A stretch of 64,000 nt of DNA from Xiheibacterium sp038325765. Its GTDB lineage: Bacteria; Myxococcota_A; Polyangia; Nannocystales; Nannocystaceae. The DNA lies in NCBI GenBank assembly GCA_038325765.1, contig JBBQJI010000004.1:165732-229731 (forward strand). Reading direction: 5' to 3'. Each line of letters begins with the position of its first letter. The stretch's first letter is position 1. The position numbers and the translations under genes were made by a program. The notes under the pieces were generated by a model. The model worked only from the letters and a program-made list of their open reading frames with translations. It made no database searches and had not been told where the DNA came from. Below, piece after piece: positions 44,832-54,753 of this stretch.

Positions 44832-46379
44832 TCAGCTGCTCGCGAGCCACGGCAGCATGTCGCCCGCGGCGTCGAACACCGCCGACGGATAGAACTGCTG
44901 GCGGCCGTCGCCGATGAACACCTCGCCGTAGCCGCCGTGCTCGCCCGACTCGTACTCCGAGGCCGGCACGCCCATCACCGAGAGCACGTTGCCGAGCCAC
45001 TGGTTGTAGCAGAGCCCCGGGTGCAGCTGCTGCGACGAGCCGTCGCCCCACCCCGCCATCCCGTCGTCGTCGAGGTTGCGGTAGTCGAGGTACTGCCCGG
45101 TGGCGATCTCGCCCGCGGCGCTGCCGAAGGTGACCACCGGGCTCGAGATCGACTCGTGGGTGTGCAGTCCCGACTCCTGCGACCACATCATCAGGGTGTT
45201 GTCGAGCATGGTCACGCCGTCGCCTTCGTCGATGTCGAGCTTGCGCGCGAGATCCAGCATCACGTCCTCGAAGAACCGTTGGTGTGCGGTCCACAGCGTG
45301 TTCTGAGCGCCGCCGTCGGGCGTGAGGGCCTCGTGGGCGACCGACTGGTGCCAGTCACCCTGGAAGTCGGAGAAGTTGTCGGTCACGCGCAGCACCGCGA
45401 TGCGGCTGGTGCCGCAGACGAACGCCGCCGCGATCACGTCGTTGAACAGCTGCCAGAAGCGCCGCTGCGCCGCCGGATCGTAGGCGAACGACGATCCCCA
45501 CTCGTCGGTGGAATTCGCGGTGGGCACCGGCACATCGCCGCACGAGACCACGACCGCGAGCCGCCGCTGCAGCTCGTCGAGGCGCTCGAGGTGGTCGTCG
45601 ATGCGCTGGCGATCGGCGGTGGAGAGCCGGCGATCGCTCTGCCGCAGCGCGCGGTACTGGTCCAACACGCGGTCGACCACCGGCGGGCGGGGGTTGGTGA
45701 TGACGTCGTCCTGCGGCACGAAGACGCGGTTGAACAGCTCGAGCGACGAGAACACTGGCGGCAGCTCTTGGATCGATCCGGTGCCGCTCTCGGGGCTCGA
45801 CCAGCCCCACGAGATGCGGTTGCCGACGACGAGGGAGCGTTCGAGGATCGTCGACAGATCCGGGTAGAATGATGGCGAGTACGCCATCGTCTGGTCGATC
45901 GTCGGCCGCGGGAACGCCTGCATGTATTGGCCGTCGGCGCCGTTGCCGTCGTTCTCGGCGTAGTTGCCGAGGTGACCACCGCTGTGGTGCCCGATGTAGA
46001 AAGGATGGTCGAGGCCGCGCATCACGTTGAGCTTGGCGGCAAGCGCCGGGGTCAGTACGTCGGCGGCGCCGCTCAGTACCGGTGAGATCCGGGCGGTGTT
46101 GCCATCGACGGCGAGCGCGATGTCGCCGCGACGGACGGTGCGGGCGGCGTACGACTGCTCGTCGGTCAGCGTCGCGGCGCCGGGGAACATGAATTCATCC
46201 CAGACGCCGCCGTGTTCGGTCGCGAACGCGACGAAGCGGGGGTTGGCGGCGAACGGCGGATCGCCGGCCCAGGTGTCTCTGGGCATGAGCGAGCGCAGCA
46301 CCGGCAGGGCGAGTGTGAACCCACCGATGCCGTGCAGGAACTGGCGACGCGCGAGGAGAGGCTTGTTCGGCGTGGTCAT
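44832..46379 (-). CDS. DUF1552 secreted protein (operon A)
   Basis: A 515-residue exported protein. It has an RRQFL Tat-type signal (LLARRQFLHGIGGFTLALPV) and the DUF1552 architecture: RFVAFATEHGG after the signal, LNVMRGLD, HLGNYAENDG and TIDQTMAYSP. Its C-terminus reads NVLSVMGVPASEYESG. DUF1552 proteins always appear beside DUF1592 proteins in Planctomycetes and Myxococcota; biochemical function is not established. It lies just downstream of its DUF1592 partner (5 bp apart), so the two are co-transcribed. The Tat signal implies a folded, perhaps cofactor-bearing protein. It is a paralogue of the gene at 50245. Confidence 0.88.
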   Translation of the reverse strand: MTTPNKPLLARRQFLHGIGGFTLALPVLRSLMPRDTWAGDPPFAANPRFVAFATEHGGVWDEFMFPGAATLTDEQSYAARTVRRGDIALAVDGNTARISPVLSGAADVLTPALAAKLNVMRGLDHPFYIGHHSGGHLGNYAENDGNGADGQYMQAFPRPTIDQTMAYSPSFYPDLSTILERSLVVGNRISWGWSSPESGTGSIQELPPVFSSLELFNRVFVPQDDVITNPRPPVVDRVLDQYRALRQSDRRLSTADRQRIDDHLERLDELQRRLAVVVSCGDVPVPTANSTDEWGSSFAYDPAAQRRFWQLFNDVIAAAFVCGTSRIAVLRVTDNFSDFQGDWHQSVAHEALTPDGGAQNTLWTAHQRFFEDVMLDLARKLDIDEGDGVTMLDNTLMMWSQESGLHTHESISSPVVTFGSAAGEIATGQYLDYRNLDDDGMAGWGDGSSQQLHPGLCYNQWLGNVLSVMGVPASEYESGEHGGYGEVFIGDGRQQFYPSAVFDAAGDMLPWLASS

Positions 46380-46384
46380 GGCGG

Positions 46385-48223
46385 TCACTCGAAGCGGCGT
46401 TGGCGGAATTCGGGACGCAGGGCGACGGCGCGGAGCACCTCGACGAGCGGCACTCCGTCGACCAGCTGGGTGGCGACGTCCTGCAGCGCACAGCCGTCGC
46501 CGAGCTCGTCCTCGGGGCGGGCCATGGTGAAGCGGACGAGGTTGCGGGCGAGGCAGGCCTGCGGCTTGTTGCTCTCGAGCATCAGGCCCGCGACATCGGC
46601 GGCGCCTGACGACGGTCGCATGTCGCCGGTGACGATCTGCGGGATGCTCGTGGTGTCGACGGGGCGCGCGCCGACCACGTTGCCCTGGGCGTCGAACAGC
46701 GTCTGCTCGGTGCGGCTGCGGCCGAGCGAATCGAAGTTTTCGGTGGCGAAGCCCAGCGCGTTGATGAAGGTCGAGTGGCAGCCTGCACAGGCCGAACCTT
46801 CTTGCTCGGTGATCTCCTCGACCACCTCGCGCGTGGTCATCTCGTCGCTGAGCTCGGGCGGCATGGCGGCGGCGTTGTTGGGTGGCGGGGGCACGGACTC
46901 GCACAGCAGGCCCTTGCGGATGAACACGCCCTTCATGATCGGCCGGGTGTTGCTGCCGCCGGTGGCGACGAGCGCCGCGCGGGTGAGCAGGCCGACGCGC
47001 GCCGGATCGTCGATGACCGGCGGCTCGCCGCCCTGCCATGGCGGAACGCCATAGATGCTCGCGACGTCCTCGGTGCGCGCGAACGAACGATCGGTGAGGA
47101 ACAGCTCCTCGAACGCGCCGCCGCTGGTGAACGTGTACCACCGCGCCATGTCGACGACCTCGGCGACCATGTTGGCGGTGGTCTCGGGGCCGGGCTCGAA
47201 GTCGCCTCGGACTGCGTCGAACAGCGGTGTGCCGATCAGGCCGTCCATCGGCGCCACGTCGTCGAGCCACAGCCACTCGCGATAGAACTCGCCGAAGGTC
47301 ACCTCGGTACGCGGGTCGGCGATCAGGCGATCGACCTGGGCTGCGTAGCCAAGGTCGGTGAGCAGCGCGCCCGAGGCCGCCGCCTCGAGCAGGGCATCGT
47401 CGGGCGTCGTCTGCCAGAAGTGATACGAGAGCCGCGACGCGATCTCGTGACCGCCGAGCCAGAACCGGTCGGTCGTGCCCTCGACTGCGGCGTCGCCGTG
47501 CTCGACGAAGTAGAGGAACTGCGGCGACACCAGCATGAGCGTGATGACATCGATGAGGCCCTCGGGATCCATACCCTGGGCCGCGCCGTCGCCATCGAAC
47601 ACGTCGCGGAACAACGGCAGCTCGTCGGGCTCGAGCGGGCGGCGCATGACCCTGGCGCCGAAGCGCGTGATGAAGTCTTCGAGGCACGCCGCGTCGTTGC
47701 CGGTGTCGGCATCCGTGGCGCAGGTGCCGACCACGGTGGTGCGCCGTGGCTCGGTCGCGACCAACTCGCGCGCCAACGTGAGCGCGACGTCATACGACGC
47801 GTTGACGTGGGACTGGTGCACTGTCTGATCCAGGCGGCGAAAGCCACCGTGGGTCTCGCCGGCGAGGGCCTTGCGCGCGTCGTCGGGGACGGTCGCCAGC
47901 AGCGGATCGATCTCGGTGAGGATCGCGTCGGCATCGGTCGGCAGCGCCCAGCGGACCAGGTCGGCGAGCGTCGACTCGTACTGGGTCTTGCTCAGCCGCC
48001 GCAGCGGCAGCTCGGGCGCTACCGCGTCGGCGTCGCACTCGAACTCGTCGAGGCCGGTGTCCGCGCCCGCATCGGCGCCCGCGGTGCCGTCGGCCGCCGT
48101 GCTTTCGCCGTCGGCCTGCTCACCGCCGTCGCCACCACCACCACCGAGCCCGGAGTAACAGCCTGAAACGGCTGCGAGGAGCACCACGCTCGCGACAGTG
48201 ACCTTGTTCGGGGGCGTCGACAT
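46385..48223 (-). CDS. DUF1592/DUF1588/DUF1585 lipoprotein with CXXCH (operon A)
   Basis: A 612-residue exported lipoprotein (lipobox VSGCYS). An acidic linker precedes the domain block seen in planctomycetal cytochrome-like proteins: LPLRRLSKTQYESTLADLV at the start, GARVMRRPLEPDE and SYHFWQTTPDD (DUF1592), GVFIRKGLLCESVPPPP with the haem-type motif CAGCH (DUF1588), and FTMARPEDELGDGC to the end (DUF1585). CXXCH points to one covalently bound c-type haem, presumably in the periplasm or at the surface. Its partner DUF1552 gene follows at once. The start ATG 48223 is 165 bp from the start of the mirror-image operon B. Confidence 0.9.
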   Translation of the reverse strand: MSTPPNKVTVASVVLLAAVSGCYSGLGGGGGDGGEQADGESTAADGTAGADAGADTGLDEFECDADAVAPELPLRRLSKTQYESTLADLVRWALPTDADAILTEIDPLLATVPDDARKALAGETHGGFRRLDQTVHQSHVNASYDVALTLARELVATEPRRTTVVGTCATDADTGNDAACLEDFITRFGARVMRRPLEPDELPLFRDVFDGDGAAQGMDPEGLIDVITLMLVSPQFLYFVEHGDAAVEGTTDRFWLGGHEIASRLSYHFWQTTPDDALLEAAASGALLTDLGYAAQVDRLIADPRTEVTFGEFYREWLWLDDVAPMDGLIGTPLFDAVRGDFEPGPETTANMVAEVVDMARWYTFTSGGAFEELFLTDRSFARTEDVASIYGVPPWQGGEPPVIDDPARVGLLTRAALVATGGSNTRPIMKGVFIRKGLLCESVPPPPNNAAAMPPELSDEMTTREVVEEITEQEGSACAGCHSTFINALGFATENFDSLGRSRTEQTLFDAQGNVVGARPVDTTSIPQIVTGDMRPSSGAADVAGLMLESNKPQACLARNLVRFTMARPEDELGDGCALQDVATQLVDGVPLVEVLRAVALRPEFRQRRFE

Positions 48224-48388
48224 CGAAGACCGTCATGGCACGATGCGCCCGCGGGCCCGTGAGGGTGAAGCTTTTTCGACCGAGGATTCCATTGCGTTGC
48301 GCTTCAGGTAGGTGAGGGTGCGTGCGGCGGCGTCGTGCGATCTGGTTTCACCCACGGCTGCCAACGGGCGTGTCGTGGGGATGCACCG
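48224..48388 (+). promoter_or_regulatory. Shared intergenic region between divergent DUF1592 operons
   Basis: 165 bp containing the promoters of both paralogous operons. I see no clear -10/-35 pair here; this spacer lacks the TAnnnT hexamer found elsewhere. A short palindrome is seen near 48257 (cccgcgggc region). A common regulator could act on both sides. Confidence 0.45.
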
Positions 48389-50242
48389 ATGTCCGCGCAT
48401 CCGAAATTCACATTCGCCGTCCCGGGCGTCGCCGTCCCGGGCGTTGTCGTCGCGGGCGCGCTCCTGCTCGCGCTCGCTCCCGCGTGCTACTCGGGCAGCC
48501 AGGGGGCGGCCGACCCCGAAGGCGGCGCATCGGAGGGCGATACCGATGATCCGGGCGGTGGCCCCTCGGAGCCCGACGAGCCGTTCGAGACCAGCCAGTT
48601 CGCGTGCGACCCGACGCAGTTGCCCGCCGATCTGCCGCTGCGCCGGCTGTCGCGAGTGCAGTACACCCACGCCGTCCACGACCTGGTGGCGTTGCTGGTA
48701 CCCGACGATGTCGAGCTCGTGATCGGCGCCGCGAGCTCGCGGATGGGGGGCATCCCCGTCGACGCTCGCTCCGGGCCCGACGCCCGCTATGGCGGACTGC
48801 GGCGGCTCGACCAGTCGATCTTCCAGGAGACGGTCGAGGGCTCGTACTACGTCGGGACGACGATCGGTCGGGCCATCGCCGACAATCCCAGTCGCCTCAC
48901 CGTCGCTGCGGGCGGTTGCGCGACCGATGCCGACACGGGCAACGACGCCGAGTGCGTCGACGCCTTCGTACGCAGGTTCGCGCCGCGGGTGCTGCGTCGA
49001 CCCCTCACCGAGGATGATGTCGCGTTCTACGTCGACGTCGCCGGCGACACCATCGAGGGCGAGGATTTCGCCGACATCATCGGCGTGCTGCTGTCGGCGC
49101 CCGAGTTCCTGTACTTCGTCGAGCAGGGTTACGGCGACGCCGTCGGACCGCGCACGCCGCTGGGCGCCCACGAGCTCGCGTCGCGGCTCTCGTTTCATTT
49201 CTGGCAGACGATCCCCGACGACGAGCTGGTAGCCGCGGCCGACGCGGGCGAGCTCCTCGACGATGCGGGCTACGCCGCACAGGTGGAGCGACTGTTCCAC
49301 GACCCGCGCAGCGCCGAGGCCATCGGCGAATTCTACGGCGAGTGGCTCGATCCTCCGCACGTCGCCGAGCTCGACGCCGGCGTCGGCATGCCCGACTACG
49401 ACGCGTTCCTCGACGGCTTCGAGCCGAGCCCGGAGACGCGCAGGCACATGGTCGACGAACTCCGCGAGATGGGCGCTCACTACACGCTCGGCGATGCGGC
49501 GGACTTCGTCGCGTGGTTCCGCTCGAACCTCAGCTTCGCGCGCACCGACGACATCGCAGGCATCTACGGGGTGCCGGTGTGGTCGGGCGGCGCTCCGCCG
49601 GAGCTGCCTGCGGGGCGCGAGGGGCTCGTCACCCGGGCGCTGGTGCTGGCCAGCGGCAGCGCGATGACCCATCCGGTGCTCAAGGGGGTCTACACGCGCA
49701 AGACCTTGTTGTGCGATCCGGTGCCGAATCCGCCCGCGGATGCGATGGCGGTGGCGATGGGGATCGAGGACTCCGGCCTGGGCGCGCGCGCCCGCGCCGA
49801 GGCCATCAGCGAAGCGCGGGCCGACTGCGCCACGTGCCACACCCGCTACATCAACGGGCTGGGCTACATCACCGAGGACTACGACGCCCTGGGCCGCCAT
49901 CGCACCAGCGAGCCGGTGTTCGACAAGCTCACCGGCGCCCTGATCGCCGAGGCGCCGATCGACACGACCGCGGTGCCGAACATCACCGGCGACGACGAAC
50001 GCGCTGCGTCCAGCGCGGCGGAGCTCAACGCCCTGATGCTGGAGAGCGAGAAGCCCCAGGCGTGCTTCGCCCGCCGCTACTTCCGCTTCACGTTCGGCCG
50101 CGTCGAGGACGACACCACCGACGGCTGCACGCTCGCGCTGATGCACGAGGCGCTCACCGAGGGCGACGATCTGGGCACAGTCGTCCGCGAGATCGCGCTG
50201 CGACCCGACTTCCGCACCAAGACCATCGAAGGGGCTCCTTAG
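48389..50242 (+). CDS. DUF1592/DUF1588/DUF1585 lipoprotein with CXXCH (operon B)
   Basis: A 617-residue paralogue of the protein at 46385. It has a hydrophobic signal with a lipobox (LAPACYSG) and the same block order: LPLRRLSRVQYTHAVHDLV, CATDADTGNDAECV (nearly identical to the paralogue), RVLRRPLTEDD, SFHFWQTIPDD, GVYTRKTLLCDPVPNPP and the haem-type motif CATCH. The C-terminus has FTFGRVEDDTTDGC. ATG 48389 is the first start that opens a signal peptide; the frame continues upstream without similarity. The DUF1552 partner starts 2 bp after the stop. It probably carries one c-type haem; the redox partner is unknown. Confidence 0.9.
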   Translation: MSAHPKFTFAVPGVAVPGVVVAGALLLALAPACYSGSQGAADPEGGASEGDTDDPGGGPSEPDEPFETSQFACDPTQLPADLPLRRLSRVQYTHAVHDLVALLVPDDVELVIGAASSRMGGIPVDARSGPDARYGGLRRLDQSIFQETVEGSYYVGTTIGRAIADNPSRLTVAAGGCATDADTGNDAECVDAFVRRFAPRVLRRPLTEDDVAFYVDVAGDTIEGEDFADIIGVLLSAPEFLYFVEQGYGDAVGPRTPLGAHELASRLSFHFWQTIPDDELVAAADAGELLDDAGYAAQVERLFHDPRSAEAIGEFYGEWLDPPHVAELDAGVGMPDYDAFLDGFEPSPETRRHMVDELREMGAHYTLGDAADFVAWFRSNLSFARTDDIAGIYGVPVWSGGAPPELPAGREGLVTRALVLASGSAMTHPVLKGVYTRKTLLCDPVPNPPADAMAVAMGIEDSGLGARARAEAISEARADCATCHTRYINGLGYITEDYDALGRHRTSEPVFDKLTGALIAEAPIDTTAVPNITGDDERAASSAAELNALMLESEKPQACFARRYFRFTFGRVEDDTTDGCTLALMHEALTEGDDLGTVVREIALRPDFRTKTIEGAP

Positions 50243-50244
50243 TC

Positions 50245-51834
50245 ATGCGTCCTCGAACCAACCCCGGCGCAACCCGCCGCATGTTCCTGCGCGGCACCGG
50301 CGGTGCGCTGCTGGCAATTCCATTCCTCGACTCGCTCGCGCCCCGCGACGCCCGTGCCGGCGGCGGTGGGTTGCCGCGGCGCTTCGCGGCGTTCTCCACG
50401 GGCCACGCCGGGATCCGCGGCGCCAACATGTTCCCGGCTGCCGAGACCCTGACCGCATCCCAGAGCTTCGCCGGCCACCAGATCCGCCACGGCGCGCTGC
50501 AGCTCGACGTCCAAGGCGGCGTCGCTGGCCTGTCGCCGGTGTTGAGCGCCGACTCCGGCGTGTTCACCAGCGGACTCGCGGCCAAGATGAACGTCCTGCG
50601 CGGGCTCGATGCCGGCTTCTACCTCGCTCACACCACCGGCGTGCACCTGGGCAACCTGGCCGGACACGACACCGCGCTGGCGCCGGAGAGTGAACGCCGC
50701 CCGACCATCGATCAGGTGCTCGCGTACTCGCCGAAGTTCTACGCCCAGGTGCCCGCGGTCCGATCGATCCAGGTCGGGCCCCACTACTCGATCTCGCTCG
50801 GGCACCAGAACCCGTTCGATCCGACCAGTCCGCTGCAGGCGCTGCCCACGTCGCGGCGGTCGATCGATCTGTTCAACCAGATCTATACGCCCCCGGACAA
50901 GAGCGAGGTGCCCCGCGGACCTGTGGTCGACCGGGTGCTCGCTGACTACCAGCGGCTGCGGCAGAGCGCGCGGATCTCGGCACAGGATCGATCGCGGCTC
51001 GACGCCCACATCGCGCGGCTGGTCGATTTCGAGGCGCGACTGCAGGCGGTGCAGAGCTGCGGCACGGTCGAGCCGCCGAGCGAGGAGGCCGAGTCGCTCT
51101 TCCATCAGCCCGGCTTCGGCACCGACCCGGAGTCGCAGGCGGCCTACTACCAGCTGTTCGGCGAGGTCGTGGCGATCGCCTTCAGCTGCGACACCTGCCG
51201 CGTGGCGACATTCGCCGCCGACGCGCTGATGGATTACTCGGGCCCCGACTACCACCAAGACGTCGCCCACCGCGCGGATGTCGACGCGCCGATCGAGGGC
51301 CCCGACGATCCCCTGGCGCAGGTGTTCGGCCAGCAGATCGTTCGCGACGGGCACCAGCGCTTCTTCGAGTCGGTGTACCTCGACTTCATCGCCCGCCTCG
51401 ACGCGATCGACGACGGCGAGGGCGGCACGTTGCTCGATTCGTGCCTGGTCGCGTGGACGCAGGAATCGGGAATCTATACCCACGACGCGATCGACTGCGG
51501 CATCGTGCTGGCCGGCGGCGCGGGCGGGACCGTCGCCACCGGGGGCTTCTGCGACTATCGCAACACCGCCGTGATGGGCAACCAATTCGGCCAGCCACAC
51601 CCTGGTCCGTGGCCGATGTATCCCAGCGAGAACACCCCGGAGTACTCCTGGTTCGGCCTGATGTTGCAGCAGTACTACGGCACCGTGCTGCAAGCGATGG
51701 GGCTCGACCCGGAGGACTACGAGGAGACCTCGTACGGCGGCTACGGGCCGATGCGGATCGACCCGGGGTATGCAGCCCATCCCGATTCGGTGCTCGCGGC
51801 GAGCCACGAGATGCTGCCGTTCATCGGGGTGTGA
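50245..51834 (+). CDS. DUF1552 secreted protein (operon B)
   Basis: A 529-residue exported protein with a Tat-type RRMFLRGTGGALLAIPFL signal. It is a paralogue of the gene at 44832, with the same signature elements in order: RFAAFSTGHAG, MNVLRGLD, HLGNLAGHDT, TIDQVLAYSP, QESGIYTHDA and TVLQAMGLDPEDYEE. It overlaps nothing; the 2-bp gap to the DUF1592 gene suggests translational coupling. Function is unknown, as for the family. Downstream lies a decayed PhoD-like gene on the other strand. Confidence 0.9.
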   Translation: MRPRTNPGATRRMFLRGTGGALLAIPFLDSLAPRDARAGGGGLPRRFAAFSTGHAGIRGANMFPAAETLTASQSFAGHQIRHGALQLDVQGGVAGLSPVLSADSGVFTSGLAAKMNVLRGLDAGFYLAHTTGVHLGNLAGHDTALAPESERRPTIDQVLAYSPKFYAQVPAVRSIQVGPHYSISLGHQNPFDPTSPLQALPTSRRSIDLFNQIYTPPDKSEVPRGPVVDRVLADYQRLRQSARISAQDRSRLDAHIARLVDFEARLQAVQSCGTVEPPSEEAESLFHQPGFGTDPESQAAYYQLFGEVVAIAFSCDTCRVATFAADALMDYSGPDYHQDVAHRADVDAPIEGPDDPLAQVFGQQIVRDGHQRFFESVYLDFIARLDAIDDGEGGTLLDSCLVAWTQESGIYTHDAIDCGIVLAGGAGGTVATGGFCDYRNTAVMGNQFGQPHPGPWPMYPSENTPEYSWFGLMLQQYYGTVLQAMGLDPEDYEETSYGGYGPMRIDPGYAAHPDSVLAASHEMLPFIGV

Positions 51835-51861
51835 CGGCGGTCGCGTGGACGCGTGGCCCGT

Positions 51862-52798
51862 TCACACCCATGTCTGCGTCGCGGGATCCCACCGCCGCCA
51901 CACCCCCGCCAAGTCCTGGTACAGCTCGGCCGATCCCGCCTCCACGCGGAAGTAGGCCTTCCTGAACAGGCTGTCGCGCGAGTTGTAGCTGTCCTCATGA
52001 GGTCGACGAACGCGTAGCCCCGCGGCAACGTCGCGAGCGCCGCGTCGTAGATGGGCGCGAGGTCCGAGCCCGAGTCGGCGAGCACGTCGTTCACCCACGA
52101 GGCCGAGACCGAGCCGGCGACACGAGAAGCGGGGTAGTCGGCCGCCGTCGCAGCGGCACGGAGCGCCTCGGCGTAGGCGCCACCTTCGAAGGCGTCGATG
52201 TCGACGATGTAGCCGCTCGCGTCGTCCGGAACGCCGCCTGAATCCTCGAGCTGGGCCGTAGTGAGGACGACCGTGGCCCGGATAGGCGTCCTCGGGCACG
52301 AGGTGATCGCTGCGGTGGGTGCGGAGATCGGTGAGGACGAGGTGCACGTGCCGACCGAAGGTGGAGTCGCGCCAGATCCGGATGTCGTCGGGCGCGGGTG
52401 CGGCCGATCTGGCTGCCGAGGCGCTGGCCATCGCGCTCGACGACGAAGCGGTAATGGTAGACGGTGTCGGGCTCGAGCCCGGTGACCCGGAACTTCACAC
52501 AGTGGTCGTGGTCGGCGGTGGCGAGCTGGACGTGGCCGCCGTCCTCGTCCCACTGCGCGGGGATGGTGCGCTCGGCATCGGCGAACAACTCGAGCTCGAT
52601 CTCGACGTCGTCCGCGGCGTCGACGCGGGTCCACAGGATCACCGACGTGGGGCGGGGATCACCCGACGCGACCGACTGCGGGAAGTGCTCCGGTCCGTCG
52701 ACGACCTCGCGCGGCGTCGATGACGACGACTCGCCGCAGCCCAGAGCCCAGCCTGTGATCGTGACCGAGTTGGCGCGGAGGAAATGGCGGCGTTGCAT
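51862..52798 (-). pseudogene. Decayed PhoD-like alkaline phosphatase
   Basis: It opens with ATG 52798 and a Tat-like RRHFLR signal, then the PhoD N-terminal domain (FPQSVASGDPRPTSVILWTR, TVYHYRFVVERDGQRLGS). The sequence then jumps from one frame to a second (DDIRIWRDSTFGRHVHLVLTD), to a third (DASGYIVDIDAFEGGAYAEA) and back, ending near RRWDPATQTWV. The metal-binding middle of the enzyme is missing and the total span is well short of a PhoD gene, so both frameshifts and an internal deletion have occurred. Confidence 0.75.
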
Positions 52799-52851
52799 CG
52801 TCGAGCTCGGAGCATACCCCGCGGCTGTCGGCTGTGCTTCAATCACGCCCG

Positions 52852-54741
52852 ATGCCACCGGTCGAAGAAGGGCCACCGGGAACACCGTCCCGTGACATGG
52901 CGGTTGCACCTGAGCCTTTACCTGGATCGGGTCCGCCGGTGGCACCCGGTGCGGCGGCGCCCAGGCCGGGTCGTGTGGTGCACGGTCCGCTCGGGGCCGA
53001 GCCGCGGACGGTCATCCGCGGCAGCCTCGCAGTCATCGTCGCCGTCGCGACACTCGTGTTCGACCTCGCGTGGCCTGGTCCGGCCACCGGCACCCTCGCC
53101 GTGCTCGGCATGCTCGGTCTGCTGATCGGTCTGGTGTTCGGTCTGTTCCGGACGCGGAGCCTGCGGATCCGTCGCCGCATCGGCGCGCTACTCGGCGCCG
53201 ACACCATCATCTTGCTGTCGATGTTCGCGCTGTTCGTCGCGCGGGCCTTCATCCTCACGCAGCAGTACGGCCAGCCGACCGAGGGCTACGACCGCGCCGC
53301 CCGCACCTACGTGGTGCTCTTCCTCGTCGTCGGCGTCCTGCAGGGCTTCTCCGAGGCGATGCCCGCCAGGCTCGGCCGACTCGCGCTCAAGCTCGCCCAA
53401 CGCCCTGCGCTCATGCTCGCGGGCAGCTTCGCGGCGATGATCCTCGTCGGCACGATGATGCTCACGTTGCCGGTCGCGGTCGAGAACATGGCGTACATCT
53501 CGTTCGTGAACTCGCTCTTCACGATCACCTCGGCGGTGTGCGTGACGGGGCTCGTCGTGAACGACCCCGGGACCACCTACACGTTCTTCGGCGAGATCGT
53601 GATCCTGCTGTCGATCCAGCTGGGGGGCATCGGCATCATGACGCTCGCGGCGTTGGCCCTGAGCTTCGCCCGCGACACGGCGCTGAAGACCCAGCTGCGC
53701 TACGCGGCGATGCTCGACGCGCGCACCTTGGGGGATCTCCGCACCACGGTGCAGAGCATCGTCGTGGGCGCCCTCGCGGTCGAGGCGGTGGGCGCGGTGC
53801 TGCTCTACCTGCAGTTCTCGGGCGACCCGCGCATCGACGGCCAGTCGGCGGCGTGGATGGCGGTGTTCCACGCCGTCTCCGCGTTCTGCAACGCCGGCTT
53901 CGCGCTGTTCCCCACCGGCCTGATCATGTTCGCCGACGACTTCGGCGTGCAGTCGATCATCATGGGCCTCGTCGTGCTCGGCGGCCTGGGTTTCCCGGTG
54001 ATGCGCGAGGTGGTCCTGACGTTGCGCGGGCGCATCGCCAGGCGTCTGGTCCGCGAGGCACCGGCGGTGCCCCTGATGTCGCTCGTCACCCGCGTCGTGC
54101 TGTGGACCACGATGATCCTCATCATGGGCGGCGCGGCGCTGACGCTCGCGTTCGAGTTCCGGGGCGCGTTCGCCCACTTGAACTGGGGCGAGAAGGTCAT
54201 GGCGGCGCTGTTCCACTCGGTGAGCACGCGCACCGCTGGGTTCAACACCGTCGACATCTCGGTGCTCGCGATCCCCACGTTGCTGTGGACCTGCGTCCTG
54301 ATGTTCATCGGCGGATCGCCCGGTTCGACCGCCGGCGGGATCAAGACCACCACCGTCGCGACGATCTACGCCACGCTCCGCGGCGAGCTCCATGGCCACG
54401 AGCCGACGCTCGGGCGCAGGGCGATCGGCCCCGAGGTGTTCCGCCGCGCCATCGCGGTCGCGGCGATCTCTGCGTTCATCGTGCTGTGTGCGATCACCTT
54501 GCTGGGCTTCACCGAGACCCACGCCTTCGAGACCCTGCTGTTCGAGGCGGTGTCGGCGTTCGCCACCGTGGGCCTGTCGACCGGCATCACGCCGACCCTC
54601 TCGATCGCCGGCAAGCTCATCATCATCGTGACCATGTTCGTGGGTCGCTGCGGCCCTTTGACCATCGCCTTGGCGGTCGCGAGCGCCGAACACACGCGGC
54701 CACCGTACCGGCTCGCCCGTGAGAGCCTTCCCATCGGATGA
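52852..54741 (+). CDS. ktrB: Potassium transporter KtrB/TrkH-type subunit
   Basis: A 629-residue ion-translocating membrane subunit of a Ktr/Trk K+ (or Na+/K+) uptake system. The four P-loop-like repeats are visible: SAVCVTGLVV, AVSAFCNAGFAL, VSTRTAGFNTVD and SAFATVGLSTGI, with the selectivity-filter Gly in each. GGIGIM lies in the expected place. A Pro-rich soluble N-terminal extension of about 50 residues precedes the first helix. ktrA follows after 12 bp, so the two form an operon. Start ATG 52852 (GTG 52834 is an alternative). Confidence 0.93.
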   Translation: MPPVEEGPPGTPSRDMAVAPEPLPGSGPPVAPGAAAPRPGRVVHGPLGAEPRTVIRGSLAVIVAVATLVFDLAWPGPATGTLAVLGMLGLLIGLVFGLFRTRSLRIRRRIGALLGADTIILLSMFALFVARAFILTQQYGQPTEGYDRAARTYVVLFLVVGVLQGFSEAMPARLGRLALKLAQRPALMLAGSFAAMILVGTMMLTLPVAVENMAYISFVNSLFTITSAVCVTGLVVNDPGTTYTFFGEIVILLSIQLGGIGIMTLAALALSFARDTALKTQLRYAAMLDARTLGDLRTTVQSIVVGALAVEAVGAVLLYLQFSGDPRIDGQSAAWMAVFHAVSAFCNAGFALFPTGLIMFADDFGVQSIIMGLVVLGGLGFPVMREVVLTLRGRIARRLVREAPAVPLMSLVTRVVLWTTMILIMGGAALTLAFEFRGAFAHLNWGEKVMAALFHSVSTRTAGFNTVDISVLAIPTLLWTCVLMFIGGSPGSTAGGIKTTTVATIYATLRGELHGHEPTLGRRAIGPEVFRRAIAVAAISAFIVLCAITLLGFTETHAFETLLFEAVSAFATVGLSTGITPTLSIAGKLIIIVTMFVGRCGPLTIALAVASAEHTRPPYRLARESLPIG

Positions 54742-54753
54742 GGACCCAACAGC

